A stretch of DNA of 39,403 nt from a virus: positions 1 through 39,403 of IMG/VR virus record IMGVR_UViG_3300032829_000024. One strand, 5' to 3'. The translations under genes and the position numbers were made by a program. This document shows positions 28,227-36,035 of this stretch, one piece after another. Under the pieces are notes generated by a model. That model did not search any database and was not told the origin of the DNA. It saw nothing but the letters and a program-made list of their open reading frames with translations. Each line of letters begins with the position of its first letter. The stretch's first letter is position 1.

Positions 28227-29621
28227 TCACTCCAGTGTAGCTGTAAACGTGGCTGTGTTATTCGGGGAACAGCCGGACGCAGAAGTCGTAATCCCGATTC
28301 CGATGGTATGGGTCGCTGGAACGCTTACAGAAAGCGCCCCTGAGTCATGGACTCCGGTTGCTGAGGGGGTATAAGAAGCGAGCACAGAACCAGCGGTAAT
28401 GTCATAGACCCCGTACACTCCCGATGGGCTGCACCCTGCCTGCGCTATGCTGGTCGTCACGACAAACCGGACCAAGGTGTGAGCATTCGGGAAGATGTAA
28501 TAGAAGCACGTCGGACTCGGCGTTCCGCCCTGACAGGTAGATGTCGAGCCAGCGGCGCTTCCCCCGATGGTGAAATCCGTCGTGCCGAGTGACCGGACTT
28601 CCGTTCCAAACAACGTCACTGCGTAGGTGCCTGGAGAGGCATTCGTGACTAGCACCCGGCCCATAACCTGCCCTGCAATCGGGAAAGTTATCCCGGCATC
28701 ATGGCAGTCCCCGGCGACACTGCTGCTGATTTGAACGTAATCTCCCGCTGTCACTGAGCCATCGAACACGCAGGAAGCCTGCCCGATAGTGCTGATCGAA
28801 GCCGTGCCTGAAGTCCCGCATCCAGCCACACAGATTCCGATTGCCCCGCCTGTGTCCGTGGTCGCTGTGCTCGTAACCGTCGAGGGCGCTCCCGTCAGCT
28901 TGGCGATGAGATTTGTTCCTGTCCCCGCCCCGTTATTCGTGTAGGATTGAATCACCGCCGGGAGGTCCGCGCTCTGAATGGCCGAATCCACATACTGCAC
29001 TCCATTGTTCCGTGGATAGTGCCCGATGGTGTTGACGGAGTTCGTCACCGTGTTGGAGTCAAGTGCGATGGTCTTGTTGGCGAATGTGTCGGTAGTCGAA
29101 AGGCCCGGGATGCTATCCCAGGAACTGTTGAAGAATCTCAGCCGTCCCAAGTCTGTGCGGTAGTCCACCATCCCGGCCTGCCCCGAAGGGTCCATCGTGA
29201 CCCCGGCGAAGATGATGGTTTGGGTTCCCACGACTACCTGAAAGGCGCTTACATTGTCCTGCGCCCACTGCTGCACCCCGCTGTTCGGGCATGAGGAATT
29301 TCCAGAACCATCATAGAGGACGAACTTGTACTCCTGGTTCGCCAGGTAGATGGTCGCGTAGCCGGATGAATCCAGCACAATCGGATTCGAGTTCTGGATG
29401 ACCCCATTGATGTCCACGTAGGTTGCGGCAGGAGTCGTCGTGCCTGCGTTGTAGGTGCAGAGCTTCCCTCCGGCCAGAGCTACGCTCGGATTAGTCGCGC
29501 TGAAGAACTGCTGGCGGGCGACGGGCGCGAGAGCTACGGGTGTCTGCGCTCTTGTGCAGATGACAAAAACCGATAGAATAAGAGCCGTGAGCGTTGCCGC
29601 TTTTTTTGCAGTGCTTCTCAT
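28227..29621 (-). CDS. Exported tail-fibre-like protein (464 aa)
   Basis: ATG at 29621 with AAGGA upstream. Signal peptide (MRSTAKKAATLTALILSVFV, ending CTRA before QTP). Residues about 35-110 match the head-binding module of many tail fibres: QQFFSATNPSVALAGGKLCTY, AGTTTPAATYVDINGV, NPIVLDSSGYATIYL and YKFVLYDGSGN. A middle module (about 235-345) has NLIAKLTGAPSTV, GIGICVAGCGTSG-like text and ASCVFDGSVTAGDYVQISS, which I associate with Acidobacteriota phage fibres. The C-terminus is a beta domain. A true fibre with a Sec signal is unexpected. Confidence 0.75.
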   Translation of the reverse strand: MRSTAKKAATLTALILSVFVICTRAQTPVALAPVARQQFFSATNPSVALAGGKLCTYNAGTTTPAATYVDINGVIQNSNPIVLDSSGYATIYLANQEYKFVLYDGSGNSSCPNSGVQQWAQDNVSAFQVVVGTQTIIFAGVTMDPSGQAGMVDYRTDLGRLRFFNSSWDSIPGLSTTDTFANKTIALDSNTVTNSVNTIGHYPRNNGVQYVDSAIQSADLPAVIQSYTNNGAGTGTNLIAKLTGAPSTVTSTATTDTGGAIGICVAGCGTSGTASISTIGQASCVFDGSVTAGDYVQISSSVAGDCHDAGITFPIAGQVMGRVLVTNASPGTYAVTLFGTEVRSLGTTDFTIGGSAAGSTSTCQGGTPSPTCFYYIFPNAHTLVRFVVTTSIAQAGCSPSGVYGVYDITAGSVLASYTPSATGVHDSGALSVSVPATHTIGIGITTSASGCSPNNTATFTATLE

Positions 29622-29641
29622 CTGTGTCCTTCGCCTTTGCC

Positions 29642-31171
29642 CTACTGCTGTGAAGATGCCCCGCCCGCAACCGCTCCTGCGACTGGGGCTGCTGTTTGAA
29701 CTCTACCGGAAGGAACCTGTACGGCGGTTCCACCGCTTGGCCTCCCGAAATTAGCGAACGCTCTTTCCATCATGGCCTCTGAAGTCTGCCGCTCCTTGAG
29801 CCAGGTAGCCGCCGCGCTCTGCTGGGTTCCTTCGTAGACGGCCCACGGGTCGCCCCTTGCTACGCCGACTGCAATCTTCGCATAGGCTCTTGCCTTGCTG
29901 AGTTGTTCGGCAAGGCTCTGAGGTTGCTGGCGCAACGCTACATTCTCCCGCTTGGAAAGAACATCCTGAAAGTTCGAGAGCGCCCCGTACCGCTGTTTCA
30001 ATTGAGCTGCCCCGGGTCCGGTCAATTCATCGAGCTTTGCATACAAGGATGCCCGCAACTGATTGGCCTCGGCCACGACATGCCCGGTTTCCGGGTCGCG
30101 TGCCGCTACCTGCTGCCCTACCTTGTTCTTCGCATAGTAGGAATTCAGTTCGTTGTTTGCGGATTGCAGGAATTCCTCGGCTTCATCGAGTTTCATCGGG
30201 CGCCGGTAGGTATCCGCGATCTTCGTGATGCGTTCAACGAGTCCAGGGTTCTGAATCGCCGTCCGTGCGTCTATCGAATTCATCATGGCGTCGGCCACTT
30301 CGTTTCCGTTGATTGTCGGTTCGTGGGTCACTGCCTGGAGTTGACCTGTAGTGGGGTTGCGAGTTTGCAGCGGTCCTACGTCCATTGCCCTTGCTTGCGA
30401 GAGTTTCTGGGCGTATTGGTCCCAGATGTGTGCCTTTGCAACCGTCGCCGCTTCCTTGGCGTCCGCGAACGTCTTGATAGGCCGTCCCAGTTCCGCCTCT
30501 GCCGCCTTCAGGTCAGGGAAGGCTTTCGCCATGTCGCTGGCCCACTTTACGTTGTTCGTGCCCGGCTTCAAGGCACTGGTAATCAGGCTCTGGGGGTCTT
30601 TGTCGAAGATTCCCAAAGTCTCGGCCATTACATCTCCCGCAGGCTTCGGAGTTGCTACGGGTGTCGTCTGGGGCGCGGGTGTTATCGCAGGAGTCGCAGC
30701 GGCTTCCTCCCCGGCTGCTTTGGCTGCTGCGGATACTCCCCTCAAGGTGCGCCAGAACTGAAATGCCTTCCCAAGAAGTCCTCCAGCAAGTTCAGCGCCT
30801 CCGTAGGCGGCGGCTTGTGTGCCCATGTTCTTGAGGATGTCCCGGCCTGAAGGATGTTCGTCCACTGCCGATTGAGCCGCCCCGACTGCGGCGCCTGTTG
30901 CGGCTGTGGCTGCTACTTTTCCGATGAGCGGCCAGCTTGCGGGAATCGCCATAAGAGGCGCCATGGATGCCGCAACGAGTCCGCCTTTCGTGGCCTCACG
31001 CTGCGATTCCGGTGACATCAACCGTTCGGTAGGAGTCGTTCCCTCTGGGCCAGTGGAAATATCCTCCGGTTTACCGAGCGCGGCAGCGCCCATACCCTGC
31101 TGAGAAACCGGAGTCCAGCCTTCAGGAGCGGACTTCGGAGTCTCAACGGGAGTCCAGCCAGCGACGCTCAT
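29642..31171 (-). CDS. Ejection protein, P22 gp16-like position (509 aa)
   Basis: ATG at 31171 makes an ATGA overlap. The N-terminal part has repeated AGWTPV, APEGWTPV segments, then a hydrophobic Ala/Gly stretch (VAATAATGAAVGAAQSAV). Long helical regions follow (about 215-430). Third of three consecutive proteins after gp10/GNAT, the place of P22 gp7-gp20-gp16, whose products enter the cell with the DNA. Assignment is by position and composition, not by clear motif. Confidence 0.65.
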   Translation of the reverse strand: MSVAGWTPVETPKSAPEGWTPVSQQGMGAAALGKPEDISTGPEGTTPTERLMSPESQREATKGGLVAASMAPLMAIPASWPLIGKVAATAATGAAVGAAQSAVDEHPSGRDILKNMGTQAAAYGGAELAGGLLGKAFQFWRTLRGVSAAAKAAGEEAAATPAITPAPQTTPVATPKPAGDVMAETLGIFDKDPQSLITSALKPGTNNVKWASDMAKAFPDLKAAEAELGRPIKTFADAKEAATVAKAHIWDQYAQKLSQARAMDVGPLQTRNPTTGQLQAVTHEPTINGNEVADAMMNSIDARTAIQNPGLVERITKIADTYRRPMKLDEAEEFLQSANNELNSYYAKNKVGQQVAARDPETGHVVAEANQLRASLYAKLDELTGPGAAQLKQRYGALSNFQDVLSKRENVALRQQPQSLAEQLSKARAYAKIAVGVARGDPWAVYEGTQQSAAATWLKERQTSEAMMERAFANFGRPSGGTAVQVPSGRVQTAAPVAGAVAGGASSQQ

Positions 31172-32769
31172 TGCGGAGCCTTCTCCTGCTTCCATCCTTC
31201 AGGGACTGGAGTCCCTTCTTTCGCCTGATGCAAGACTCCCTGCGGGTCGCGGGCGTAGATAACACCGGCAGTGCCTTGTGGCGCCCACTTGTCGAGCTGC
31301 GCCTTGGCCTCCGGCGTGATGAACCTGTCCTGGAAGGAAGGCATGGAATCGCTCTTGTTCTGGTTCCACTGATTCTCCAAGGCTCCAATCTTGGAGCGCA
31401 ACAGTTTAGCCGTGATTCCCACGTTGCTCTTGAGTTGCTGCGGCCCCAGACTCGGGTCGAAGTCCTTTTCATCCGAACCGCGTTCGCCTGCCGACCCTCC
31501 TGCCCCGATATACGCCTTGGCAATCTCCGGCCCTACCCGGTGGACAATCGTGTTGAACGTCGTCACGTTGTCTTTGCCGGTCTGCACCCCAACGAAATTG
31601 GCAATGCGGTTGAGTGCCTTGATGTCATTGTTGTTGAGCGCGTCAATCGCATCTCCCAGTACTCCGACGTGCCCCATCGCCGTGTTGATGGCGTTGATTT
31701 CCGTGGAGTGCTTTCCGACCGTGAAGTCCTTGCGAATCTGCGCCCGTTGCTCGCTCCACTGCGGGTCACGCTGGAACACGTCCCCCATGACTGCCTGCCA
31801 GTAGGGAGTTCTGAGGGCGAAACTTCCCGGAGGCGACATGCGCCCCTCGAGAATCGCATCGGAAGTCGCCTTCTGTGCCGGACTCACTTGTTGGCCTTGC
31901 AGTCCTCCGGCCTGAAGATTGAAGTTGAACGCAGGCACCATCGTCTTGATGGCCTTGACTCCAGCGATGGCTTTTTCTTCATCTGCGCTGATGGGTTCCC
32001 CGGCAGATTTCTTGCCGAGCGCCGCTGCCGCGACCGCTTCCATCTGCGGGAAGGGCATCCGCAATCCCGCCGGTGAAGTAACCTCTTGGGTCCGGGTGTT
32101 GTAGAACATTCCCGTCCCGGGGATTTCCTTGATTTCCTTGGCCGCAACGTCCCGTTCCTTCATCGCCTGGTCAAACTGTTCTTTCTGTCCGAGCAACGAC
32201 TTCTTGAACATATCGAGGGCCGGGCCGATACGTTGGGGGTCGTTGGTCGAGGCAAGCTGGTCAATCATGTCGGCGTGCTGCTTGTCGAGATACCCTCCTG
32301 CGAGTGCCGCGTTCTTCTCCGTCTGCAAGGCATTGATGAAATTCGGGTCGCTCGGGTCCGGCAATGCATTCAAGTGACCAAGAAGCATGTCGTTTTTCTT
32401 CTGGGCGGTTTCCAGGTTCTTTGCCCCTGTTTCGGCATCGTTCTTGGCGATGTTAGAGAGCTTTTCCTGCTGGCCGAGGATGACGTTCTTGAGACCGATG
32501 ACTGCCTGTGAAGAACCCCCATGCTTGACGATGAGGGGAAGCAAGTCGTCGTAGCTCTTGCCGTCCCATTCGTGCATCGCGGCGGTCGTGGCTTGCTGGT
32601 CGTTAATTTGTTGCTGGCGGAGTTGGTTTTCTTGTCCGAGCGCCTGCTGGCCGAGCACTTGGCTCTGCTGCTGGCCGATCATGCTCTTAATAGACAGAGC
32701 CTTGGCGTATTCGCTGAGAGGGTCAGCGGGAGGACGAAGCTGATTCGCCGCAGAGGGGAAGGCGCCCAT
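31168..32769 (-). CDS. Ejection protein, P22 gp20-like position (533 aa)
   Basis: TAATG overlap at the start. Gln-rich helical front (MIGQQQSQVLGQQALGQENQ), helices to about 240, a central domain and an end with EAKAQLDKWAPQG and VIYARDPQGVLHQAKEGTPVPEGW. P22 gp20 is 471 aa. Probably one of the proteins released ahead of DNA. Position-based call. Confidence 0.65.
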   Translation of the reverse strand: MGAFPSAANQLRPPADPLSEYAKALSIKSMIGQQQSQVLGQQALGQENQLRQQQINDQQATTAAMHEWDGKSYDDLLPLIVKHGGSSQAVIGLKNVILGQQEKLSNIAKNDAETGAKNLETAQKKNDMLLGHLNALPDPSDPNFINALQTEKNAALAGGYLDKQHADMIDQLASTNDPQRIGPALDMFKKSLLGQKEQFDQAMKERDVAAKEIKEIPGTGMFYNTRTQEVTSPAGLRMPFPQMEAVAAAALGKKSAGEPISADEEKAIAGVKAIKTMVPAFNFNLQAGGLQGQQVSPAQKATSDAILEGRMSPPGSFALRTPYWQAVMGDVFQRDPQWSEQRAQIRKDFTVGKHSTEINAINTAMGHVGVLGDAIDALNNNDIKALNRIANFVGVQTGKDNVTTFNTIVHRVGPEIAKAYIGAGGSAGERGSDEKDFDPSLGPQQLKSNVGITAKLLRSKIGALENQWNQNKSDSMPSFQDRFITPEAKAQLDKWAPQGTAGVIYARDPQGVLHQAKEGTPVPEGWKQEKAPQ

Positions 32770-33578
32770 TACGTGACAATCCCTCCACCGATGTCAGGAG
32801 TCGTGGCAGGCTTGAGAAGGTTCTGAAGGGCCAGAATCCCCCCGATGCTCCCTACACTCCCGGTCAGGGCATTGGCCGCGCCCGTGTAGCCGGAGGCCGT
32901 CTGATAGGCAGCGTTCTGGATGTCGGAGCCAATCTGCGCCCCAGAGGTCAGGTTGATATTTGCGACGTTTCCAGCCGCAGCCTGCCCCTGATTCCCGAGG
33001 GTTGTCGTAGCTGTCTGGCCCGCTCCAGCAACTCCAGCCAAACGGTTGTAGGTGTTGGCTTGGTTGTTCTGGAAGATGTTGTACGCCTGCTGATACTGGG
33101 TCAGGGCGCGGTTGAACACATTGGAATATTCATTTGAGGCGTAGTCCTGAGCGTAGTTGGTCAAGTCACGCGCCGTCCCACCGGCCAAGACTCCGCCCCG
33201 GGCCGCTGCTGAGTTCTCAAGGGTCTGCTGGCCGAGTTGCAGCCGCGCCAGATAACCCGGGTCCGTTGTTTCGTTGAGTTGGGGAGCTTGGAAAGTGTCA
33301 GTCCAAGGCATGAGCAATCCCTGTCCGGGCGTCGAAGTCAGGCCAGAAAGAGTGTTGATTGCCCCGGTCCCGGCAGTGACCCAAGGTTGTGCCCTTTGGA
33401 CGTTCTGATTGTACTGTTGCTCTTGAAACTGGAGCGAGTTCTGGGCTTCCTCATATTGGAGTTGCGCTGCGCTCTTGGCGGCATTGGCCTGAAGACTGGA
33501 ACCGTAGATGGATGCTCCCGCCCCCACGAGTCCGGTTGCCCCGATGATTGCTGCCGTTGCTCCCGTCCCGAGGCCCAT
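32769..33578 (-). CDS. Ejection protein, P22 gp7-like (269 aa)
   Basis: TAATG overlap with the GNAT gene. A Gly/Ala-rich hydrophobic start (TGATAAIIGATGLVGAGASIYG) is typical of the first ejection protein in P22-like phages. A helical part with YEEAQNSLQFQEQQYNQNVQRAQPWV and a Gly/Ala/Gln-rich tail follow. P22 gp7 is about 229 aa. Confidence 0.72.
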   Translation of the reverse strand: MGLGTGATAAIIGATGLVGAGASIYGSSLQANAAKSAAQLQYEEAQNSLQFQEQQYNQNVQRAQPWVTAGTGAINTLSGLTSTPGQGLLMPWTDTFQAPQLNETTDPGYLARLQLGQQTLENSAAARGGVLAGGTARDLTNYAQDYASNEYSNVFNRALTQYQQAYNIFQNNQANTYNRLAGVAGAGQTATTTLGNQGQAAAGNVANINLTSGAQIGSDIQNAAYQTASGYTGAANALTGSVGSIGGILALQNLLKPATTPDIGGGIVT

Positions 33579-34042
33579 TAGCCCTCCCTGAACGACTTCG
33601 TGAATGCCTTATCGGTGAACCGCCAACCCATCTTCTCGAACAGGTCCGAATGGTCCTGATGCATCTTCGTGGACAGATAGGCTTTGACGACCCCGCGTGC
33701 CTTGAGCGTGCGTTCGACTTCCGCCAGCATCTTGGCCCCGGTCCCTCCTATCCGGTAGTCCGGGTGGATGAAATACATGTCCGTAAAGGCCATCGGCCCT
33801 GCGTCTTTATAGTGCATGTGTGGCATCACTATGGCTAGAAAATATCCGACCAGTCGTCCCTCGTCCCGAACAGTCAGGATGTGCAGCATATCCAATGCGT
33901 CAATGCTGGCGAAGCGTTCCTCGTTCACTCCCAGGGGAATCCACTCCTGGTCAAGAGCCAGTTCTTTCCAGTGAATCGTAATCAGGGGCTGACAGTCCTG
34001 CCAGAACTGCGCCCATCGTTCGAGTTGGTAGGTGAGGCTCAT
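33578..34042 (-). CDS. GNAT-family N-acetyltransferase (154 aa)
   Basis: ATGA overlap with the ACP gene. It has LLTVRDEG-like strand text (LHILTVRDEGRLVGYFLAIV), a MYFIHPDYRIGGTGAKML segment with the acetyl-CoA binding loop at about 97-102 (RIGGTG), and the last strand GVVKAYLSTK...LFEKMGWRFTD. This is a known phage GNAT type found in tail modules. Its substrate is unknown. It directly follows an acyl carrier protein, which may mean acyl rather than acetyl transfer. Confidence 0.85.
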   Translation of the reverse strand: MSLTYQLERWAQFWQDCQPLITIHWKELALDQEWIPLGVNEERFASIDALDMLHILTVRDEGRLVGYFLAIVMPHMHYKDAGPMAFTDMYFIHPDYRIGGTGAKMLAEVERTLKARGVVKAYLSTKMHQDHSDLFEKMGWRFTDKAFTKSFREG

Positions 34043-34260
34043 TCTTCACCGAGTTCCTTGAGCACGGTCACAAGGTCTTGAACCGTGTCGAGCCGGTAAA
34101 TCAGTTCGTTCGGAACCTTGCGTATGGAATTGGCGATAGCGGCCAACATGCACAGAAACTCCATCGAGTCGAGGCCCAAGGCATCGAAACGGGTGTCCAG
34201 AGCCACGGACTGACCGACATCCTCCGAAACTACCGAGATGACTCTCTCCTCAAGGCTCAT
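34039..34260 (-). CDS. Acyl carrier protein (73 aa)
   Basis: ATG at 34260 makes a TGATG overlap. All ACP landmarks are present: helix I (SLEERVISVVSEDVG), the TRFDALGLDSMEFL motif with the phosphopantetheine Ser at 32, helix II (MEFLCMLAAI) and helix III (TVQDLVTVLKELG). Standard ACP is 70-80 aa. It is acidic, as expected. It is coupled to the GNAT gene on the far side and to a small structural gene before it, so it is expressed with the tail proteins. Confidence 0.85.
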   Translation of the reverse strand: MSLEERVISVVSEDVGQSVALDTRFDALGLDSMEFLCMLAAIANSIRKVPNELIYRLDTVQDLVTVLKELGEE

Positions 34261-34487
34261 CAAAACGCTCCCAGGGGAACGCGGCGCCAGAGATTCGTTC
34301 CGATACAGATGTACAGGAAATTCGCGTCATAGGCAATCTGCCCGGAGATGCCGGTGCTGGTAGAAGAAGCGGGAGCCGCCACACCCCCGGCAGGCGACCG
34401 CATGGCCTGATACCAGTTCGTCAGGGTCTTGGAATCAACGTCCTTGATCCGCCCTGAACTTGGCGGCGGTGCGACGGTTTGCGCCAT
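34260..34487 (-). CDS. Small fibre-type protein (75 aa)
   Basis: ATG at 34487 follows the gp10 stop by 1 nt. A flexible Pro/Ser/Ala-rich front (VAPPPSSGRIKDVDSKTLTN) leads to GQIAYDANFLYICIGTNLWRRVPLGAF, a short module common at the ends of phage fibre or tail proteins, with Tyr-Ile-Cys and a final W..V pattern. May be a tail accessory. Confidence 0.65.
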   Translation of the reverse strand: MAQTVAPPPSSGRIKDVDSKTLTNWYQAMRSPAGGVAAPASSTSTGISGQIAYDANFLYICIGTNLWRRVPLGAF

Positions 34488-34488
34488 C

Positions 34489-36024
34489 CTAGCTGGCCTT
34501 TCCGATACTCGCCACAAGCCGTTCTTGAGGCTTATATCCGGGGTCCGCGTTCAGGTAGCCGTCAATGACCCGCCAGGGAATCGGGTCCGCCACGGAGATT
34601 TCGTACACCCGGTCCCGCGCCCTGCCAAGTCTTGAACGCCGTACCCGGTGGCGATACCGTCCCGCTTGCCCGGCATCGAGCGGGTATTCATTCGACCAAG
34701 TATGGGCGTAATCGTTCGACCAGCGCAGCATCACCTGTGGCCCTCGGGCGTTTCCCGCCCCGTCTACAAGCGGAGGCTGAGGTCCAAGCCCTGTCTCGAT
34801 GTCCAGAACCAATTCGTTATGGAACATCCAGTGATTCTCGATAGATATGTGCGGAGAACGCCGCACCCGCTTGATGGCGTTTCCGCTGTCATCGTAGAGC
34901 GAAATGGACATCTGGTAGATGTTCCCGCTTCCCGGGTCGCCTACCAAGTGCTTGCCGAAGGCGAATACATGGTTCTGGCTCTTATGGGCCGAGAACATCG
35001 CGGTTGAAACGTTCCAGTACCCGCGTTCATGCCACATCCCGGTTGCTACGTCATAGACCCACGTCTTTTGAGCCGTGGGGAAGAAGAACACCGCGAAGGC
35101 ATGGCCCTGGTCCTGGTAGGAATAGACTACACAATCGTTGATGACCGGATAGCCCTGGATGGCGTATTCGATGGCGTGATTTGAGATGCGAGTGGGAGTG
35201 TAGCCCGAAAGTCTCCGGGCCACTCCTGCCCCACGTTCATCTTGGTCGAGCCAAAAGACGGAATTGTCCAGACGGCAGTTTGCGAACGGCGAAACAATGC
35301 CGTTTTCAATCGTGCCGCTCGGGTCCACGTCCAGGATGTTGAGGCTTCCTGAATCATAATAGGTGGTCGAGCGTTTCTTCCCCTGCACGGAAAGACGCCT
35401 TTGATTGACGATGAAGGTCTGCACGTTGTCGCTGAACACCGAGACGATGATTTTCTGCAAGCCCGGCCAACTGGTCGCGTCAAAGAGCGTCGAGATGTAG
35501 AAGGTCTGGGAGTTCCGCAGGAGAACGAGAAAGAAGCCATCCAAGAACTCAACGATGCTCGGCTGACCATAAGCTCCACTCGGCAGGGAGAAATTGGAGT
35601 TCGGCACCTGCACGAACGACCCTGCGACCCCAGTCCCAAGCGCGATTCCTGTCTGTGTCTGAAGCTGATAGACGTAGAGGTTTCCCCCGGAGGCGATGAG
35701 CAACTGCTCTGGCGAAGCGACCATTGAAGCGGGAAGCTGGTCGTTGGTCACCGGAGCGATGATAGCGTAAGAGCCATCGGACTTAACTTCGCAGAACGTC
35801 GCGCCTGCGATGGCGAATGAACGCCCGTTGATTTCCAGTTGAGCACGAATGGGAGCATCGGGAATCGTGGTAAAGACTTTAGTGCCTGGCGTGGGATAGA
35901 GCGCCATCTGCGCCTTGCCGGTTCCGCTTTCGATAATTTCAGGATACCAGTTGCGCGTCACCTGACAATCTGCTGTCAGGCTCTGGCTCTGGTACGAAGG
36001 TCCAATCAAGCCGAATCGCGCCAT
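34489..36024 (-). CDS. Packaged-DNA stabilisation protein, P22 gp10-like (511 aa)
   Basis: P22 gp10 is 472 aa. It opens with FGLIGPSYQSQSLTADCQVTRNWYPE and continues with GTKVFTTIPDAPIRAQLEINGRSFAI, FVNQRRLSVQGKKRST-like text, and SPFANCRLDNSVFWLDQDERG, all typical of the Phage_stabilise family. Beta-propeller-like repeats run through the middle. It caps the portal-gp4 channel and binds the tailspike or needle. Confidence 0.82.
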   Translation of the reverse strand: MARFGLIGPSYQSQSLTADCQVTRNWYPEIIESGTGKAQMALYPTPGTKVFTTIPDAPIRAQLEINGRSFAIAGATFCEVKSDGSYAIIAPVTNDQLPASMVASPEQLLIASGGNLYVYQLQTQTGIALGTGVAGSFVQVPNSNFSLPSGAYGQPSIVEFLDGFFLVLLRNSQTFYISTLFDATSWPGLQKIIVSVFSDNVQTFIVNQRRLSVQGKKRSTTYYDSGSLNILDVDPSGTIENGIVSPFANCRLDNSVFWLDQDERGAGVARRLSGYTPTRISNHAIEYAIQGYPVINDCVVYSYQDQGHAFAVFFFPTAQKTWVYDVATGMWHERGYWNVSTAMFSAHKSQNHVFAFGKHLVGDPGSGNIYQMSISLYDDSGNAIKRVRRSPHISIENHWMFHNELVLDIETGLGPQPPLVDGAGNARGPQVMLRWSNDYAHTWSNEYPLDAGQAGRYRHRVRRSRLGRARDRVYEISVADPIPWRVIDGYLNADPGYKPQERLVASIGKAS

Positions 36025-36035
36025 GAGTCACTCTA

